A DNA stretch of 64,000 nt, taken from positions 496,001-560,000 of the forward strand of contig JACKDX010000001.1 in NCBI GenBank assembly GCA_020633325.1, written 5' to 3'. Positions 34,984 through 45,310 of the stretch are shown piece after piece. A program made the translations under genes and the position numbers. Numbering within the stretch: the stretch's first letter is position 1; every line of letters begins with the position of its first letter. The notes below the pieces were generated by a model that was not told where the DNA came from, did no database searches, and saw only the letters and a list, made by a program, of their open reading frames with translations. The stretch is from Myxococcales bacterium. GTDB lineage: Bacteria > Myxococcota_A > Polyangia > Polyangiales > GCA-016699535.

Positions 34984-37095
34984 GTGGCGCGCGAATTTCC
35001 CTTAGATAGAACCCGAAACATTGGCATCATGGCCCATATAGACGCTGGTAAGACGACGACTACCGAGCGCATTCTTTATTACACGGGCGTGAACTACAAA
35101 ATCGGGGAAGTGCATGATGGTGCCGCGACCATGGATTACATGGAGCAAGAGCAGGAACGCGGCATCACGATCACCTCGGCTGCAACCACGTGCTTTTGGA
35201 GGCCCTCTACGGGCTTGTTCAAAACGCAGCCCTTTCGTGTCAACATCATCGATACGCCAGGTCACGTGGACTTCACCATTGAGGTAGAGCGTTCGTTGCG
35301 TGTGCTTGATGGCGCTGTGGCGGTGTTTGATGGCGTCGCCGGCGTGGAACCGCAATCGGAGACCGTCTGGCGCCAGGCGGATAAGTACAAGGTTCCGCGC
35401 ATTTGCTTTGTAAATAAAATGGACCGGGCTGGGGCGAACTTCATCAAGGCGCTCGAATCCATCCACAAAAGGCTCGGTGCCAACGCGATTGCCGTGCAAC
35501 TGCCTTTGGGTCTCGAGGAGAAGCACAACGGCATCATCGACCTCGTGACCATGAAGGCCGTGCGATTTAAAGATGATACGCAGGGTGCCGAGTTCGAGGA
35601 GACCGAGATTCCAGATGACTTCAAAGAGGAAGCGCAGACTTATCGCGAAAAACTCATTGAGGCCGTTGCGGAAACCAATGACGCGTTAATGGAGCGCTAT
35701 CTCGAGGGCGACACGAATTTTTCTCCTGAGGAAATTCTAAAGGCGCTCAGAGAAGCGACTCTGAAGTTTAAGATCGTTCCTGTGTTTTGCGGTTCCGCCT
35801 TTAAGAATAAGGGCGTGCAGCACCTCTTGGATGGCGTGATCAACTTTTTGCCGTCGCCGCTCGACATCCCTCCTGTGGAAGGGATTAATCCTGACACCGA
35901 ACAAACAGAGGTCCGTGCGGCTTCCGATGAAGAGCCCTTTAGCGCACTTGCCTTTAAGATTATTAACGATCCCTTTGTCGGTCAGCTCACCTTCCTTCGC
36001 GTTTACTCGGGCAAGGTGGCCAGCGGCACTCCGGTGCTCAACACAACCAAGGGCAAGAAAGAGCGCATTGGTCGTCTACTTCTGATGCACGCTAATAAGC
36101 GGGAGGAGATTAAGGAGATCGAAGCAGGCAACATCTGTGCTGCTGTCGGATTAAAGACGGCGACGACCGGGGATACGCTTTGCGCAGAGAAAAGCCCTGT
36201 GATCCTAGAGCGAATGATCTTCCCGGAGCCTGTGATTTCCGTCGCCATCGAGCCCAAGACCAAGGTGGATCAAACGAAGCTCGGGGAATCGTTGAGCAAG
36301 CTGGCAACTGAGGATCCGTCGTTTAGGGCACATACCGATGAAGAGACGGGACAGACCATCATCTCCGGAATGGGCGAGTTACATCTGGAGATCATTGTTG
36401 ATCGGCTCAAGCGGGAGTTTAAGGTTGAGTGTAATGTCGGCCAACCCGAGGTGGCGTATCGCGAAGGTATTCGCAATACCATCAAGGTGGAGGGGAAGTA
36501 CATTAAGCAGTCCGGCGGCCACGGCATGTACGGCCACGTTTGGATTGAATTGGGCCCGAGCGAGCCCGGCAGTGGCTACGTCTTCGAGAACGACATCGTG
36601 GGTGGCACCATTCCAAAAGAGTTCATCCCTTCGGTCGAAAAGGGTATCCGCGCAGCGATGGAACGCGGCGTCATGGCGGGATATCCATTGGTGGATGTGA
36701 GGGCCTCTCTCTTTGATGGATCGTACCACGACGTGGATTCCTCCGGTCCCGCCTTTGAGGTCGCAGGTTCCATGGCGTTTAAAGACGGCGCCCAAAAGGC
36801 AGGACTGTTTCTGTTGGAACCCATCATGGCCGTCGAAGTGGTGGTCCCAGAAGACTACATGGGCGAGGTCATCGGAGATCTCAACTCACGCCGCGGCAAG
36901 GTGACGGGCATGGACGATCGCGGCAATGCCAAAGTTGTCACTGCGGAGGTGCCGCTCGCCACGATGTTTGGTTATTCGACCGATCTTCGCAGCAAAACCC
37001 AGGGTCGGGCCACATACACCATGCAGTTTCATCAGTATCAAGCGGTACCCAATAGTGTGCAGGAGAATATCGTTGCCAAAGTGAAAGGCGCGTAG
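34984..37095 (+). CDS. fusA: elongation factor G
   Basis: GTPase that drives ribosomal translocation and, with RRF, recycling. From the GTG at 34984 the 703-residue protein begins with [29 protein letters not shown], with the P-loop [16 protein letters not shown] and NKMD. The frame is open 26 codons earlier, but GGAGA lies 7 nt before this GTG and the protein start matches the family. The other domains ([10 protein letters not shown] and [15 protein letters not shown]) are complete. It is followed by tuf after 29 bp. Confidence 0.97.
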   Translation: MAREFPLDRTRNIGIMAHIDAGKTTTTERILYYTGVNYKIGEVHDGAATMDYMEQEQERGITITSAATTCFWRPSTGLFKTQPFRVNIIDTPGHVDFTIEVERSLRVLDGAVAVFDGVAGVEPQSETVWRQADKYKVPRICFVNKMDRAGANFIKALESIHKRLGANAIAVQLPLGLEEKHNGIIDLVTMKAVRFKDDTQGAEFEETEIPDDFKEEAQTYREKLIEAVAETNDALMERYLEGDTNFSPEEILKALREATLKFKIVPVFCGSAFKNKGVQHLLDGVINFLPSPLDIPPVEGINPDTEQTEVRAASDEEPFSALAFKIINDPFVGQLTFLRVYSGKVASGTPVLNTTKGKKERIGRLLLMHANKREEIKEIEAGNICAAVGLKTATTGDTLCAEKSPVILERMIFPEPVISVAIEPKTKVDQTKLGESLSKLATEDPSFRAHTDEETGQTIISGMGELHLEIIVDRLKREFKVECNVGQPEVAYREGIRNTIKVEGKYIKQSGGHGMYGHVWIELGPSEPGSGYVFENDIVGGTIPKEFIPSVEKGIRAAMERGVMAGYPLVDVRASLFDGSYHDVDSSGPAFEVAGSMAFKDGAQKAGLFLLEPIMAVEVVVPEDYMGEVIGDLNSRRGKVTGMDDRGNAKVVTAEVPLATMFGYSTDLRSKTQGRATYTMQFHQYQAVPNSVQENIVAKVKGA

Positions 37096-37124
37096 CTCAG
37101 AGGAAACTAGAGAGAGGGAAAGAC

Positions 37125-38315
37125 ATGTCGAAAGAAAAGTTTGTCAGGAGCAAGCCTCATATCAACGTAGGGACGATCGGCCATATTGACCATGGCAAGA
37201 CGACGTTGACAGCAGCGATCACGAAGGTGATGAGCGAGAAGCACGGGGGGAAAGCGATTGCGTATGCGGACATCGCCAAGGGCGGGACGGTGCGAGATGA
37301 CTCGAAGATCGTGACGATCGCGGTTTCGCACGTGGAGTACGAGACGGACAATCGGCATTACGCACACGTAGATTGCCCGGGGCACGCGGATTACATCAAG
37401 AACATGATCACGGGAGCTGCGCAGATGGACGGGGCGATCTTGGTGGTTTCTGCGCAGGATGGACCGATGCCGCAGACCAAAGAGCACGTGCTGTTGGCGC
37501 GTCAGGTGGGTGTGCCGCAGATCGTGGTGTTCTTGAACAAGGTCGATACGGTGGACGACAAGGACTTGCTAGAGCTTGTGGAGATGGAGGTCCGGGACCT
37601 ATTGAACAAGTACGAGTTTCAGGGAGATGAGATCCCAGTGGTTCGGGGCAGTGCGTTATTGGCGCTTCAGGGGAAAGAAGAGGGCGTGAGCTCGATCCAC
37701 GAGCTGATGAAGCAGGTGGATGCGTGGGTGCCTGAGCCGAAGCGAGACATCGACAAGCCGTTTTTGATGGCGGTTGAGGATGTGTTCAGCATCAAGGGAC
37801 GAGGGACAGTGGTGACGGGCCGCATCGAGCGAGGGATCATCAAGGTAGGGGATGAGGTAGAGATTTTGGGGTTCACGGACCCGAAGAAGACGACGGTGAC
37901 GGGTGTAGAGATGTTCCGCAAGCTCTTAGATCAGGGGCAAGCAGGGGACAACGTGGGCTGTCTGCTTAGAGGGATTGAAAAGGACCAGGTGGAGCGAGGT
38001 CAGGTATTGGCGGCGCCCGGGAGCCTGAACACGCACAAGAAGTTTGAGGGCGAAGTGTACGTATTAAAGAAGGAAGAGGGCGGCAGGCACAAGCCATTTT
38101 TCACGAACTACCGGCCGCAGTTTTACATGCGGACGACGGACGTGACCGGGACGATTGCTTTGCCGGACGATGTGAAGATGGTGATGCCGGGAGACAATGT
38201 GAAGATCACGGTGGAGCTCATCAGCGCCGTGGCGCTCGAAGACAAACAGCGTTTTGCGATTCGCGAAGGTGGCCGCACGGTAGGTGCCGGCGTCGTCACC
38301 AAGATTTTGGAGTAA
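37125..38315 (+). CDS. tuf: elongation factor Tu with altered switch I
   Basis: Delivers aminoacyl-tRNA to the ribosome. The 396-residue protein has [37 protein letters not shown] and NKVD. Switch I is unusual: where most EF-Tu have RGITI before HVEYET, this has [14 protein letters not shown] (residues 61 on), preceded by [12 protein letters not shown]. The Mg-binding Thr64 is kept but the RG pair is missing, and the region is about two residues longer. I recall this form from Sorangium relatives. Most of the gene uses ACG, GGG, GCG, GTG and TTG heavily, unlike neighbours; the last 100 bp changes style. AGAGAGGGAAAG lies before the ATG. Confidence 0.97.
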   Translation: MSKEKFVRSKPHINVGTIGHIDHGKTTLTAAITKVMSEKHGGKAIAYADIAKGGTVRDDSKIVTIAVSHVEYETDNRHYAHVDCPGHADYIKNMITGAAQMDGAILVVSAQDGPMPQTKEHVLLARQVGVPQIVVFLNKVDTVDDKDLLELVEMEVRDLLNKYEFQGDEIPVVRGSALLALQGKEEGVSSIHELMKQVDAWVPEPKRDIDKPFLMAVEDVFSIKGRGTVVTGRIERGIIKVGDEVEILGFTDPKKTTVTGVEMFRKLLDQGQAGDNVGCLLRGIEKDQVERGQVLAAPGSLNTHKKFEGEVYVLKKEEGGRHKPFFTNYRPQFYMRTTDVTGTIALPDDVKMVMPGDNVKITVELISAVALEDKQRFAIREGGRTVGAGVVTKILE

Positions 38316-38318
38316 ACC

Positions 38319-38630
38319 ATGGCTTCCACAACAAAGATTCGCATACGCTTAAAAGCATACGATCACCGCCTGCTGGATCAATCCGCCGGCGAGATCGTCG
38401 ATACGGTGCGCCGGACGGGGGCACGGGTGGCGGGGCCCATTCCGCTGCCGACCCGTATCAACAAGTTCACGGTTTTGAGAGGGCCCCACGTGGATAAGAA
38501 GTCGAGAGAGCAGTTCGAGGTCCGCACACACAAACGTTTACTCGACATTCTTGAGCCGACGCAGCAGACGCTGGATGCGCTCATGAAGTTGGACTTGTCT
38601 GCTGGCGTGGACGTGGAGATCAAATCCTAG
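38319..38630 (+). CDS. rpsJ: 30S ribosomal protein S10
   Basis: S10 is part of the 30S head and, as NusE, joins NusB in transcription antitermination. 103 residues, with [22 protein letters not shown] and [20 protein letters not shown]. It follows tuf by 3 bp, so the str and S10 operons are fused. The next gene, 47 bp on, is rplD; rplC, normally here, is absent. Confidence 0.97.
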   Translation: MASTTKIRIRLKAYDHRLLDQSAGEIVDTVRRTGARVAGPIPLPTRINKFTVLRGPHVDKKSREQFEVRTHKRLLDILEPTQQTLDALMKLDLSAGVDVEIKS

Positions 38631-38677
38631 GCAGTCCTCAGAATCGTAAGTCACGGTTGGTTGTTACAGGTGAACTA

Positions 38678-39307
38678 ATGGCGAAGATCGAAGTATATGA
38701 TTTGGAGCGTAAGAAGGTTGGTGAGCTAGAGCTTGCCGGCGAAATCTTTGATGCGCCTGTCAACGAGGCTCTGCTGTACGAGGTGGTTAAAGCACAGCTC
38801 GCCTCTCGACGGAGCGGCACGGCTAAGTCGAAGACGCGCGCGGAAGTGGCGGGCTCAACGCGTAAGATCTACAAGCAAAAGGGGACTGGCCGCGCACGCC
38901 ACGGCGGAATTCGCGCCCCTGTGTTTGTCGGAGGAGGAAAAGCGCACGGGCCACAGCCCCGGGATTACGGTTACAGGCCGCCCCGGAAAATGCGACTTGG
39001 TGCACTTCGCAGCGCGTTGTCACTCAAGGTCAAGGAAGGGAAGCTCACGATCGTGGACACCTTTGAGCTGTCGGCAATAAAGACGGGCACACTTAGCAAA
39101 GTACTGAATACACTCAAGGTGGGCACCGGATCGCTCATTGTCGATGGCAAAGACAATTCTAAGCTTCGTCTGAGCACACGCAACCTTGCGAAGCACCAGT
39201 TCCTACCGCCCGAGGGTGTCAATCTTTACGACTTACTAAGGCATGAGCATTTGGTGCTTACCAAACATGCAGTCCAGGCACTGCAAGAGCGCTATAAGAG
39301 CATATGA
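38678..39307 (+). CDS. rplD: 50S ribosomal protein L4
   Basis: Binds 23S rRNA near the exit tunnel and, in E. coli, regulates the S10 operon. 209 residues from the ATG at 38678, beginning [13 protein letters not shown]; an open frame 7 codons upstream is rejected. [25 protein letters not shown] is the loop region of the family. The last codon region overlaps the rplW ribosome-binding site; the L4 stop TGA is at 39305-39307. It directly follows rpsJ, with rplC missing. Confidence 0.96.
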   Translation: MAKIEVYDLERKKVGELELAGEIFDAPVNEALLYEVVKAQLASRRSGTAKSKTRAEVAGSTRKIYKQKGTGRARHGGIRAPVFVGGGKAHGPQPRDYGYRPPRKMRLGALRSALSLKVKEGKLTIVDTFELSAIKTGTLSKVLNTLKVGTGSLIVDGKDNSKLRLSTRNLAKHQFLPPEGVNLYDLLRHEHLVLTKHAVQALQERYKSI

Positions 39308-39314
39308 GGATATT

Positions 39315-39605
39315 GTGTATCTAGAAGACATCATCAAACGGCCGATCATGATGACTGAGAAGGGGAATGTGCTTAGGGAGCGTCATAATGTGTACCTCTT
39401 CGAGGTGAATATCGACGCCAACAAAGCGGAGATTCGCAACGCAGTCGAAACGTTGTTTAACGTGCATGTTTCGGAGGTGCGGACCCTAATTATGCGTGGA
39501 CGGATGCGCCGGATGGGGCGCGGGTACGCCAAAACGCGCAACTGGAAAAAAGCGCTCATCACCCTTAAGAAGGGCCAACAAATCGAGTTGTTCGAAGGGG
39601 CTTAG
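39315..39605 (+). CDS. rplW: 50S ribosomal protein L23
   Basis: Lies beside the tunnel exit and docks trigger factor and SRP. The GTG at 39315 gives 96 residues beginning with [21 protein letters not shown] within the L4 stop region lies 5 nt before it. A longer open frame overlapping L4 has no family match at its start. It contains [20 protein letters not shown] and [15 protein letters not shown]. Confidence 0.93.
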   Translation: MYLEDIIKRPIMMTEKGNVLRERHNVYLFEVNIDANKAEIRNAVETLFNVHVSEVRTLIMRGRMRRMGRGYAKTRNWKKALITLKKGQQIELFEGA

Positions 39606-39607
39606 TC

Positions 39608-40435
39608 ATGGCAATCAAGCGATTTAAACCCACATCTCCAGCGCGTCGTTATTACGAGGTCTACTCGTTTGAGGGTCTGACCAAAGAAGGGCCGTACAAG
39701 CAGCTCACTGAAGCGCAGTCAACCACCGCCGGTCGCAATAATCATGGCAGAATCACCAGCCGCTTTCGAGGCGGAGGTCACAAGCAGCGCTATCGCGTGA
39801 TCGATTTCAAGCGCAACAAGATCGGCGTTCCCGGAAAGGTCCATTGGATCGAGTATGATCCCAATCGCAGTGCACACATTGCTCTCGTACACTATGCCGA
39901 TGGCAGCAAGGGCTACTTGCTAGCCCCTGATGGTCTCAAGGCAGGCGACAGCGTGATTTCTTCCCGCCATGCCGACGTCAAGCCCGGCAACGCAATGTCG
40001 CTCAGATACATTCCCCTTGGGACCATGATCCACGCGATCGAACTCAAGCCCGGCAAGGGCGCGCAAATGGTCAGGTCGGCGGGCGGTTCAGCCCAGCTTA
40101 TGGCAAAAGACGGCGACTATGCGCAGGTTCGGCTGCCATCCTCTGAAGTCCGGATGGTACATCTGGACTGCAAAGCTACCGTGGGACAGGTATCAAACCC
40201 GGAGCATGCTCGAGTTTCGCTTGGTAAAGCGGGGCGTATGCGTTGGCTGGGTCGGAAGCCGCACAACCGGGGCGTCACAATGAACCCGGTCGACCATCCC
40301 ATGGGGGGCGGCGAGGGTCGGAGCTCTGGCGGGAGACATCCCTGCACGCCGTGGGGCATCAAGACCAAGGGCCTAAAAACCCGCAAAAACAAGCGCAGCG
40401 ATGCGTTTATCGTCAAACGCCGTTCGAAGAAGTGA
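39608..40435 (+). CDS. rplB: 50S ribosomal protein L2
   Basis: Near the peptidyl transferase centre, needed for subunit joining. 275 residues, with [28 protein letters not shown] and the C-terminal block [23 protein letters not shown], including the conserved His. It ends in a Lys-rich tail. It follows rplW by 2 bp. Confidence 0.97.
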   Translation: MAIKRFKPTSPARRYYEVYSFEGLTKEGPYKQLTEAQSTTAGRNNHGRITSRFRGGGHKQRYRVIDFKRNKIGVPGKVHWIEYDPNRSAHIALVHYADGSKGYLLAPDGLKAGDSVISSRHADVKPGNAMSLRYIPLGTMIHAIELKPGKGAQMVRSAGGSAQLMAKDGDYAQVRLPSSEVRMVHLDCKATVGQVSNPEHARVSLGKAGRMRWLGRKPHNRGVTMNPVDHPMGGGEGRSSGGRHPCTPWGIKTKGLKTRKNKRSDAFIVKRRSKK

Positions 40436-40444
40436 GAGTAAATT

Positions 40445-40747
40445 ATGGCGCGATCAGTTAAAAAAGGCCCCTTTGTCGACCAACACCTCATGGACAAGGT
40501 GTCCACGGTACAAAAGACCAAAGATAAGAAGATCATAAAGACATGGTCCCGACGCTCGACGATTACCCCCGATTTTGTGGGCGTTACATTTGCGGTTCAT
40601 AACGGAAGAAAGTTTGTGACGGTTTTTGTCACCGAAAACATGGTGGGGCACAAACTGGGAGAATTTGCGCCTACACGAACCTTTACGGGGCATGCGGCGG
40701 ACAGGAAATCGGTTAAGAAAGGTAATCCCCAAACCGGGAAGAAATAG
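40445..40747 (+). CDS. rpsS: 30S ribosomal protein S19
   Basis: Part of the 30S head, forming a complex with S13. 100 residues, with [19 protein letters not shown] and [21 protein letters not shown]. The family usually ends near residue 92; the last residues [10 protein letters not shown] make a slightly longer basic tail. The gap of 131 bp to the chosen rplV start holds nothing else I can recognise. Confidence 0.96.
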   Translation: MARSVKKGPFVDQHLMDKVSTVQKTKDKKIIKTWSRRSTITPDFVGVTFAVHNGRKFVTVFVTENMVGHKLGEFAPTRTFTGHAADRKSVKKGNPQTGKK

Positions 40748-40878
40748 TTTGTGACACGCAGGGCGAAGGGGTTTGTCCGAGCGGAGGCGAGCGGCGCTTG
40801 AGAAGGCCGTTGTGGCGTGCTAAACACCGGACCCTTTTGACTGAAATAGAGCATCGACGACGAGAACGGGAGAACGAA

Positions 40879-41232
40879 GTGGAAGCAGTGGCAAAGGCAA
40901 GGTTTACAAGAATGTCGCCGCGAAAAGCGCGTGCGATAGTGGACCTCGTACGCGGAAAAAACGCGGCCGAGGCACTAAGCCTTTTGCGCTTCACGCGCAA
41001 AGCTGCAAGTCCCGTCGTTGCAAAGCTAATCGATAGCGCCATTGCCAATGCCCGGGACCGAAACAGTGAGGTGGATCTCGATGCGCTGTTTGTGAAAACC
41101 GCGTTTGCCGACAAGGCTCCAGACTCCCAGATGCGACGCTGGAGGCCTCGTGCCCAGGGACGCGCTACACGGATTACCAAGGGAATGAGCCACATCACCA
41201 TCGTGCTCGCTGAACGAGAGGGTAGAAGTTAA
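40879..41232 (+). CDS. rplV: 50S ribosomal protein L22
   Basis: Lines the exit tunnel together with L4. 117 residues from the GTG at 40879, with GGGAGA ending 6 nt upstream, and the family start [25 protein letters not shown]. An open frame back to 40798 (27 more codons, Arg-rich, TTG start) fits no L22 and is rejected. The C-terminus has [22 protein letters not shown], the tunnel loop. The stop TAA shares its last base with the rpsC ATG. Confidence 0.93.
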   Translation: MEAVAKARFTRMSPRKARAIVDLVRGKNAAEALSLLRFTRKAASPVVAKLIDSAIANARDRNSEVDLDALFVKTAFADKAPDSQMRRWRPRAQGRATRITKGMSHITIVLAEREGRS

Positions 41233-41897
41233 TGGGACAAAAGACTCACCCGTTTGGGTTCCGCCTTGGCGTGACTCGGACCTGGAATTCCAAATGGTAC
41301 GGCGACAAGCAGTACGCCCGCTGGCTACATGAAGACTTGCTCTTGCGCAAGACCATCAAGAAGAAGTTTGCGCACGCTGGCGTGGCCAGCATTGAGATCG
41401 AGCGCGCTGCAAACAAGGTGAAAGTCGTCATCGCCACGTCGCGCCCGGGGATAATCATTGGCAAGAGGGGCGCAGGCGTTGAGCAGCTTAAGGCCGAGTT
41501 GCAAAAGTTGACGGAAAACGAGTTGTTTATCGATATTCAAGAGGTGCGTCGGGCAGAGACAAATGCACAGCTCGTTGCTGAAAATATTGCAACGCAGCTT
41601 GAGCGTCGCGTGTCATTTCGCAGAGCGATGAAAAAAGCCGTGGCCACGGCAATGAAGTTCGGTGCCAAGGGCGTACGCGTTCATGCCGGCGGGCGCCTCG
41701 GTGGTGCAGAGATTGCCCGTGAGGAGAGCTATCGGGAAGGGCGCGTGCCGCTTCATACGCTGCGGGCGGATATCGAGTTCGGCTTGGCCGAAGCCCATAC
41801 CACCTACGGCATTATTGGGATCAAGTGTTGGATCTTTAAGGGCGAAATATTGCCTCAACGCCAATGGCGTGCGGGTGCGCCCATGGCGGGACGGTGA
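41232..41897 (+). CDS. rpsC: 30S ribosomal protein S3
   Basis: Surrounds the mRNA entry channel with S4 and S5 and contributes helicase activity. 221 residues: [22 protein letters not shown], the KH-domain [17 protein letters not shown] motif ([18 protein letters not shown]) and the C-terminal [20 protein letters not shown]. The ATG overlaps the rplV stop by one base. Confidence 0.97.
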   Translation: MGQKTHPFGFRLGVTRTWNSKWYGDKQYARWLHEDLLLRKTIKKKFAHAGVASIEIERAANKVKVVIATSRPGIIIGKRGAGVEQLKAELQKLTENELFIDIQEVRRAETNAQLVAENIATQLERRVSFRRAMKKAVATAMKFGAKGVRVHAGGRLGGAEIAREESYREGRVPLHTLRADIEFGLAEAHTTYGIIGIKCWIFKGEILPQRQWRAGAPMAGR

Positions 41898-41903
41898 TGT
41901 GTC

Positions 41904-42320
41904 ATGTTGGCTCCTAAGCGAACAAAGTATCGTAAACAGCAGAAAGGCCGCATGCGTGGGCTTGCCGAGCGGGGCAGTGACGTATCTTTTGGGGACTTCG
42001 GCCTACAAGCCGTGGACCGCGGGCGCATATCCGCCCGTGAGATCGAGGCGGCGCGTATGACCATTCAGCGTCATGTCAAACGACAGGGAAAGCTTTTTAT
42101 TCGCGTTTTTCCGGACAAGCCCATCACAAAAAAGCCACTGGAAACCCGTATGGGCAAGGGCAAAGGTAGCGTGGAGGAATGGGTGAGCGTCGTCAGACCC
42201 GGCAAAGTACTTTACGAAATAGAGGGTGTTCCCGAAGACGTTGCCCGAGAGGCATTTCGAGTAGCCGGCGCGAAGTTATCGCTTCCGACGCGCTTCATGC
42301 GCAGACAGGACCAGCTATGA
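41904..42320 (+). CDS. rplP: 50S ribosomal protein L16
   Basis: Near the A-site tRNA of the 50S subunit. 138 residues: [63 protein letters not shown] and the C-terminal KLSLPTRFM. The stop overlaps the rpmC ATG (ATGA). Confidence 0.97.
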   Translation: MLAPKRTKYRKQQKGRMRGLAERGSDVSFGDFGLQAVDRGRISAREIEAARMTIQRHVKRQGKLFIRVFPDKPITKKPLETRMGKGKGSVEEWVSVVRPGKVLYEIEGVPEDVAREAFRVAGAKLSLPTRFMRRQDQL

Positions 42321-42535
42321 AGTTTAAAGAATTACAGCAGCGCTCGACTGAAGATCTTGCCTCCCTTGGTGGTCAGCTGCGGCGCGAGTTATGGCAGGCG
42401 CGGTTCGCCAATCATACCAACCAACTCAAGAACCCCTCCAAAATTCAACGGCTACGCCGCGAAATTGCGCAGGTGCATACACTAGAAACGCAGCGGAAGT
42501 CCGCTGCAACCCATGCGACCGAAAGCAAGTCATGA
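42317..42535 (+). CDS. rpmC: 50S ribosomal protein L29
   Basis: Small helical protein near the exit tunnel. 72 residues starting [19 protein letters not shown], with [26 protein letters not shown]. The start ATG overlaps the rplP stop, and its own stop overlaps the rpsQ ATG, both by 4 bp. A longer frame opens upstream but has no family match. Confidence 0.94.
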   Translation: MKFKELQQRSTEDLASLGGQLRRELWQARFANHTNQLKNPSKIQRLRREIAQVHTLETQRKSAATHATESKS

Positions 42536-42855
42536 CCCAGACTCAAACCCCAAGTAATCCTCAAAATGACCATGCTACCGGCGTGCGCGGCAATCGCCGT
42601 CGTCTGGTGGGTCGCGTGGTCAATGACACCGCCAACCCAAACCGTGCTCAAAAAACTGTGGTTGTGGAGGTGGTTCGGCGTTTTCGTGATCCGGTGTACG
42701 GCAAGTATGTGAAACGCCGTAAGCGCTATCATGCGCACGATGAGAAAAACGAGTATCGCTTTCACGATCTTGTGGAGATTAGAGAAAGTCGCCCGATGTC
42801 TGCCACCAAACGATGGATTGTCCTGGGCCTTATCGAACGTCCGGAGGAGGTCTAA
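42532..42855 (+). CDS. rpsQ: 30S ribosomal protein S17
   Basis: Primary 16S rRNA binding protein of the OB-fold type. 107 residues from the ATG at 42532, with an N-terminal extension of about 25 polar residues before RRRLVGRVVNDTANPNRAQKTVVVEV. The usual S17 is near 85 residues. The core has KRRKRYHAHDEKNEY and ESRPMSATKRW. Confidence 0.94.
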   Translation: MTQTQTPSNPQNDHATGVRGNRRRLVGRVVNDTANPNRAQKTVVVEVVRRFRDPVYGKYVKRRKRYHAHDEKNEYRFHDLVEIRESRPMSATKRWIVLGLIERPEEV

Positions 42856-42858
42856 CCC

Positions 42859-43227
42859 ATGATTCAGGTACAAACTGAGCTGGATGTCGCCGACAACAGT
42901 GGTGCCAAACGGGTTGAGTGCATCAAGGTATTGGGTGGCTCTCGTCGTCGCTACGCGGGGCTAGGAGATATTATTGTCGTCTCCGTCAAAGAGGCTTTGC
43001 CCGCCTCGCGCGTCAAAAAAGGTGATGTGGCTAAAGCAGTAATCGTACGCACAAGGCGCGAATACGCTCGCGCCGACGGCACCTATATCAAGTTCGACAC
43101 CAATAGTGCGGTCTTGATTACGCCGCAGAAGGAACCCATTGGAACCCGCATCTTTGGGCCCGTCGCAAGAGAGCTTCGCAATCAAAAATTCATGAAGATC
43201 ATTTCGTTGGCGCCGGAGGTTGTCTGA
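42859..43227 (+). CDS. rplN: 50S ribosomal protein L14
   Basis: Lies at the subunit interface. 122 residues, the family length: [42 protein letters not shown] and [20 protein letters not shown]. Its stop TGA shares its last base with the rplX ATG (TGATG). Confidence 0.97.
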   Translation: MIQVQTELDVADNSGAKRVECIKVLGGSRRRYAGLGDIIVVSVKEALPASRVKKGDVAKAVIVRTRREYARADGTYIKFDTNSAVLITPQKEPIGTRIFGPVARELRNQKFMKIISLAPEVV

Positions 43228-43544
43228 TGGCAGCTCGCATTCGAAAGGACGACTTGGTGGAAGTGATCGCTGGGCGCAGTAAGGGTCAGCGCGGACGCAT
43301 TCTTAAAGTCATGCGCGATCAGGGTTTGGTGATTGTTGAAAACGTCAACAAAGTTAAGAGGCATCAAAGCCCAAAACGATATCGCGAGGCGGGAATTATT
43401 GAGAAAGAGGCGGCAATCCAAATGTGTAAGGTGATGCCGGTTGATTCCAAGAGCGACAAGCGAACGCGAGTCCGGTTTCAAACCAATAAAGAGGGTAAAA
43501 AGGTTCGCGTGGCCACAGGCAGTGGCACATCGCTGGAGCAGTAG
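43227..43544 (+). CDS. rplX: 50S ribosomal protein L24
   Basis: Assembly initiator of the 50S subunit. 105 residues with a KOW motif near the N-terminus: [25 protein letters not shown] and VIVENVNKVKRHQ. The ATG overlaps the rplN stop by one base. Confidence 0.95.
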   Translation: MAARIRKDDLVEVIAGRSKGQRGRILKVMRDQGLVIVENVNKVKRHQSPKRYREAGIIEKEAAIQMCKVMPVDSKSDKRTRVRFQTNKEGKKVRVATGSGTSLEQ

Positions 43545-43553
43545 GGATAAGAA

Positions 43554-44102
43554 ATGGCGAACATTCCACATTTACAACAAGTCTATCGAGACACCGTCGT
43601 GCCTCAATTTATGAGTGAGCTAGGGCTAAAAAACCCCATGCAGGTTCCGCGTTTGGAGTGCATTGCGCTCAACATGGGATTGGGGGAGGCGGTGCAGAAT
43701 CCGAAGCTCATTGATGCGGCTCGCGAAGAGCTTGCCAACATCGCAGGGCAGCGGCCTGTAGTAACGCGCGCGAAAAAGTCTATTGCCAGTTTCAAACTGC
43801 GAGAGGGACTGCCGATTGGGGTGAAAGTCACACTTCGCCAGGCTCGCAAATGGGAGTTTCTCGAAAGGTTTATTTTTCTTGCGCTGCCTCGTGTGCGCGA
43901 CTTCAAGGGGGTGAGTCCCAAGGCGTTCGACGGCCGTGGCAACTATACCATTGGTATACGTGAGCAGATTGTGTTTCCAGAGATTGATTACGACAAAGTG
44001 GACAAAGTAAAGGGCCTCAATGTGACGTTTGTTACCAATGCCGGTAACGACGACCTCGGGCGCAAGCTCTTGAGGCACCTGGGCATGCCTTTTAGGAATT
44101 AG
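43554..44102 (+). CDS. rplE: 50S ribosomal protein L5
   Basis: Binds 5S rRNA and contacts P-site tRNA. 182 residues: [48 protein letters not shown] and the C-terminal [27 protein letters not shown]. It follows rplX by 9 bp. Confidence 0.96.
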   Translation: MANIPHLQQVYRDTVVPQFMSELGLKNPMQVPRLECIALNMGLGEAVQNPKLIDAAREELANIAGQRPVVTRAKKSIASFKLREGLPIGVKVTLRQARKWEFLERFIFLALPRVRDFKGVSPKAFDGRGNYTIGIREQIVFPEIDYDKVDKVKGLNVTFVTNAGNDDLGRKLLRHLGMPFRN

Positions 44103-44111
44103 GAGAAGACC

Positions 44112-44297
44112 GTGGCTAGAAAGCAAGCATTCGCAAAAGCGAAGAAGACGCCAAAGTTCAGCACACGCCAGAAAAATCGCTGTGAGGTGTGTGGTCGTCC
44201 TCGTGGTTATTATCGCAAGTTCAAGCTCTGTAGAATTTGTTTGCGCATGCTAGCCCTGCAGGGAGATGTGCCTGGCGTGACGAAATCCAGTTGGTAA
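44112..44297 (+). CDS. rpsN: 30S ribosomal protein S14, zinc-binding type
   Basis: 61 residues, the short Zn-type S14 of the 30S head. Two CxxC pairs frame the zinc site: CEVC and CRIC, with RPRGYYRKF between and [17 protein letters not shown] at the end. The start is GTG at 44112. Keeping the Zn form means no Zn-free paralogue is needed, but one could exist elsewhere. Confidence 0.96.
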   Translation: MARKQAFAKAKKTPKFSTRQKNRCEVCGRPRGYYRKFKLCRICLRMLALQGDVPGVTKSSW

Positions 44298-44309
44298 GGT
44301 GAAACGATT

Positions 44310-44702
44310 ATGATGACCGATCCCATAGCAGATATGCTCGCTCGCATTCGGAACGCGGCCACGGCGCGCCACGAGAAGACCAAGTTGCCTTCGTCGAAAC
44401 TGAAGCAACGTGTGGCCGACATCTTGAAGGCCGAGGGCTACATCGCGGACTATGATGTGGATGAAAGTCACCCACCCACCATGACGATCCGTCTCAAGTA
44501 CGGGCGAGGTCAAAACGCCGCCATCGCTGGGATCAAAAAGACGAGTCGTCCGGGCCGCCGCGTTTATGTCGGTCATGAAAAGGTCCCGCAAGTCTATAAC
44601 GGCATGGGGGTCGCCATTTTGTCGACCTCGCAGGGTGTCATGAGCAGCCGGGAGGCAAAAAAACGCGGCATTGGCGGCGAAGTGCTTTGTGAAGTGTGGT
44701 GA
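44310..44702 (+). CDS. rpsH: 30S ribosomal protein S8
   Basis: Primary rRNA-binding protein and translational regulator of the spc operon in E. coli. 130 residues, with MTDPIADMLARIRNA, KRVSRPGRRVYVG-like KTSRPGRRVYVGHEKV and the C-terminal GIGGEVLCEVW. Two adjacent Met codons open the gene. Its stop TGA overlaps the chosen rplF ATG by one base. Confidence 0.96.
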   Translation: MMTDPIADMLARIRNAATARHEKTKLPSSKLKQRVADILKAEGYIADYDVDESHPPTMTIRLKYGRGQNAAIAGIKKTSRPGRRVYVGHEKVPQVYNGMGVAILSTSQGVMSSREAKKRGIGGEVLCEVW

Positions 44703-45307
44703 TGAACATGACTGAGCAAACGACATCAGAAAAGCAATCGCGACTTGGAAAGCAGCCCGTGGTGCTTCCGTCTGGCGTCGAGGCGACCATTCAAGGTCAG
44801 AGGGTTTCGATTAAAGGCCCAAAAGGCGAAGCCACGCGTACGCTCAGTGATTATGTCCACGTCGAGCAAATAGATCGCGAACTTTATGTGAAGCCTGATC
44901 CAGGTGCGGGGCAAAAGGGTAGACAGTTCCAGGGGCTTAGTCGCTCGCTTTTGCTGTCCATGGCAGAAGGGGTGAGCAAGGGATATGAGCGCTCGCTCGA
45001 TTTCTACGGTGTAGGGTATCGCGCCGAGGTTAAAGGGTCACAACTCGTAATGGCGCTGGGGCTCTCACATTCCGTAACGGTCGAGCTGCCTTCTTCTGTC
45101 AAATGTAAAATTGAGACCGTGGATGAGGCGGGGCAGAAGAGACCACGCGTGCATTTAAGTTCATGGGACAAGGAAGCCTTAGGTCAGCTAGCTGCGCATC
45201 TACGTTCGCTGCGTCCGCCGGAACCATACAAAGGGAAGGGCGTGCGCTACACCGGTGAGCGCGTTCGGGAAAAGGCAGGCAAGACAGCGGCAAAGGGGAA
45301 GGGCTAA
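44702..45307 (+). CDS. rplF: 50S ribosomal protein L6
   Basis: At the base of the L7/L12 stalk. About 201 residues; the core starts SRLGKQPVVLPSGVEATIQGQRVSIKG and ends PPEPYKGKGVRYTGERVREKAGKTAAKG, the family C-terminus. The start could be 44696, 44702 or 44708; I prefer the ATG at 44702, coupled to the rpsH stop (TGATG). About 14 polar residues precede the family start. The length is a little over the usual 177-180. Confidence 0.93.
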   Translation: MNMTEQTTSEKQSRLGKQPVVLPSGVEATIQGQRVSIKGPKGEATRTLSDYVHVEQIDRELYVKPDPGAGQKGRQFQGLSRSLLLSMAEGVSKGYERSLDFYGVGYRAEVKGSQLVMALGLSHSVTVELPSSVKCKIETVDEAGQKRPRVHLSSWDKEALGQLAAHLRSLRPPEPYKGKGVRYTGERVREKAGKTAAKGKG

Positions 45308-45310
45308 ACG

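Noticed and set aside
38631..38677. A degraded rplC or small L3 remnant between rpsJ and rplD
   Set aside because: The gap is only 47 bp and contains no L3-like motif, so it is a clean absence and not a pseudogene.
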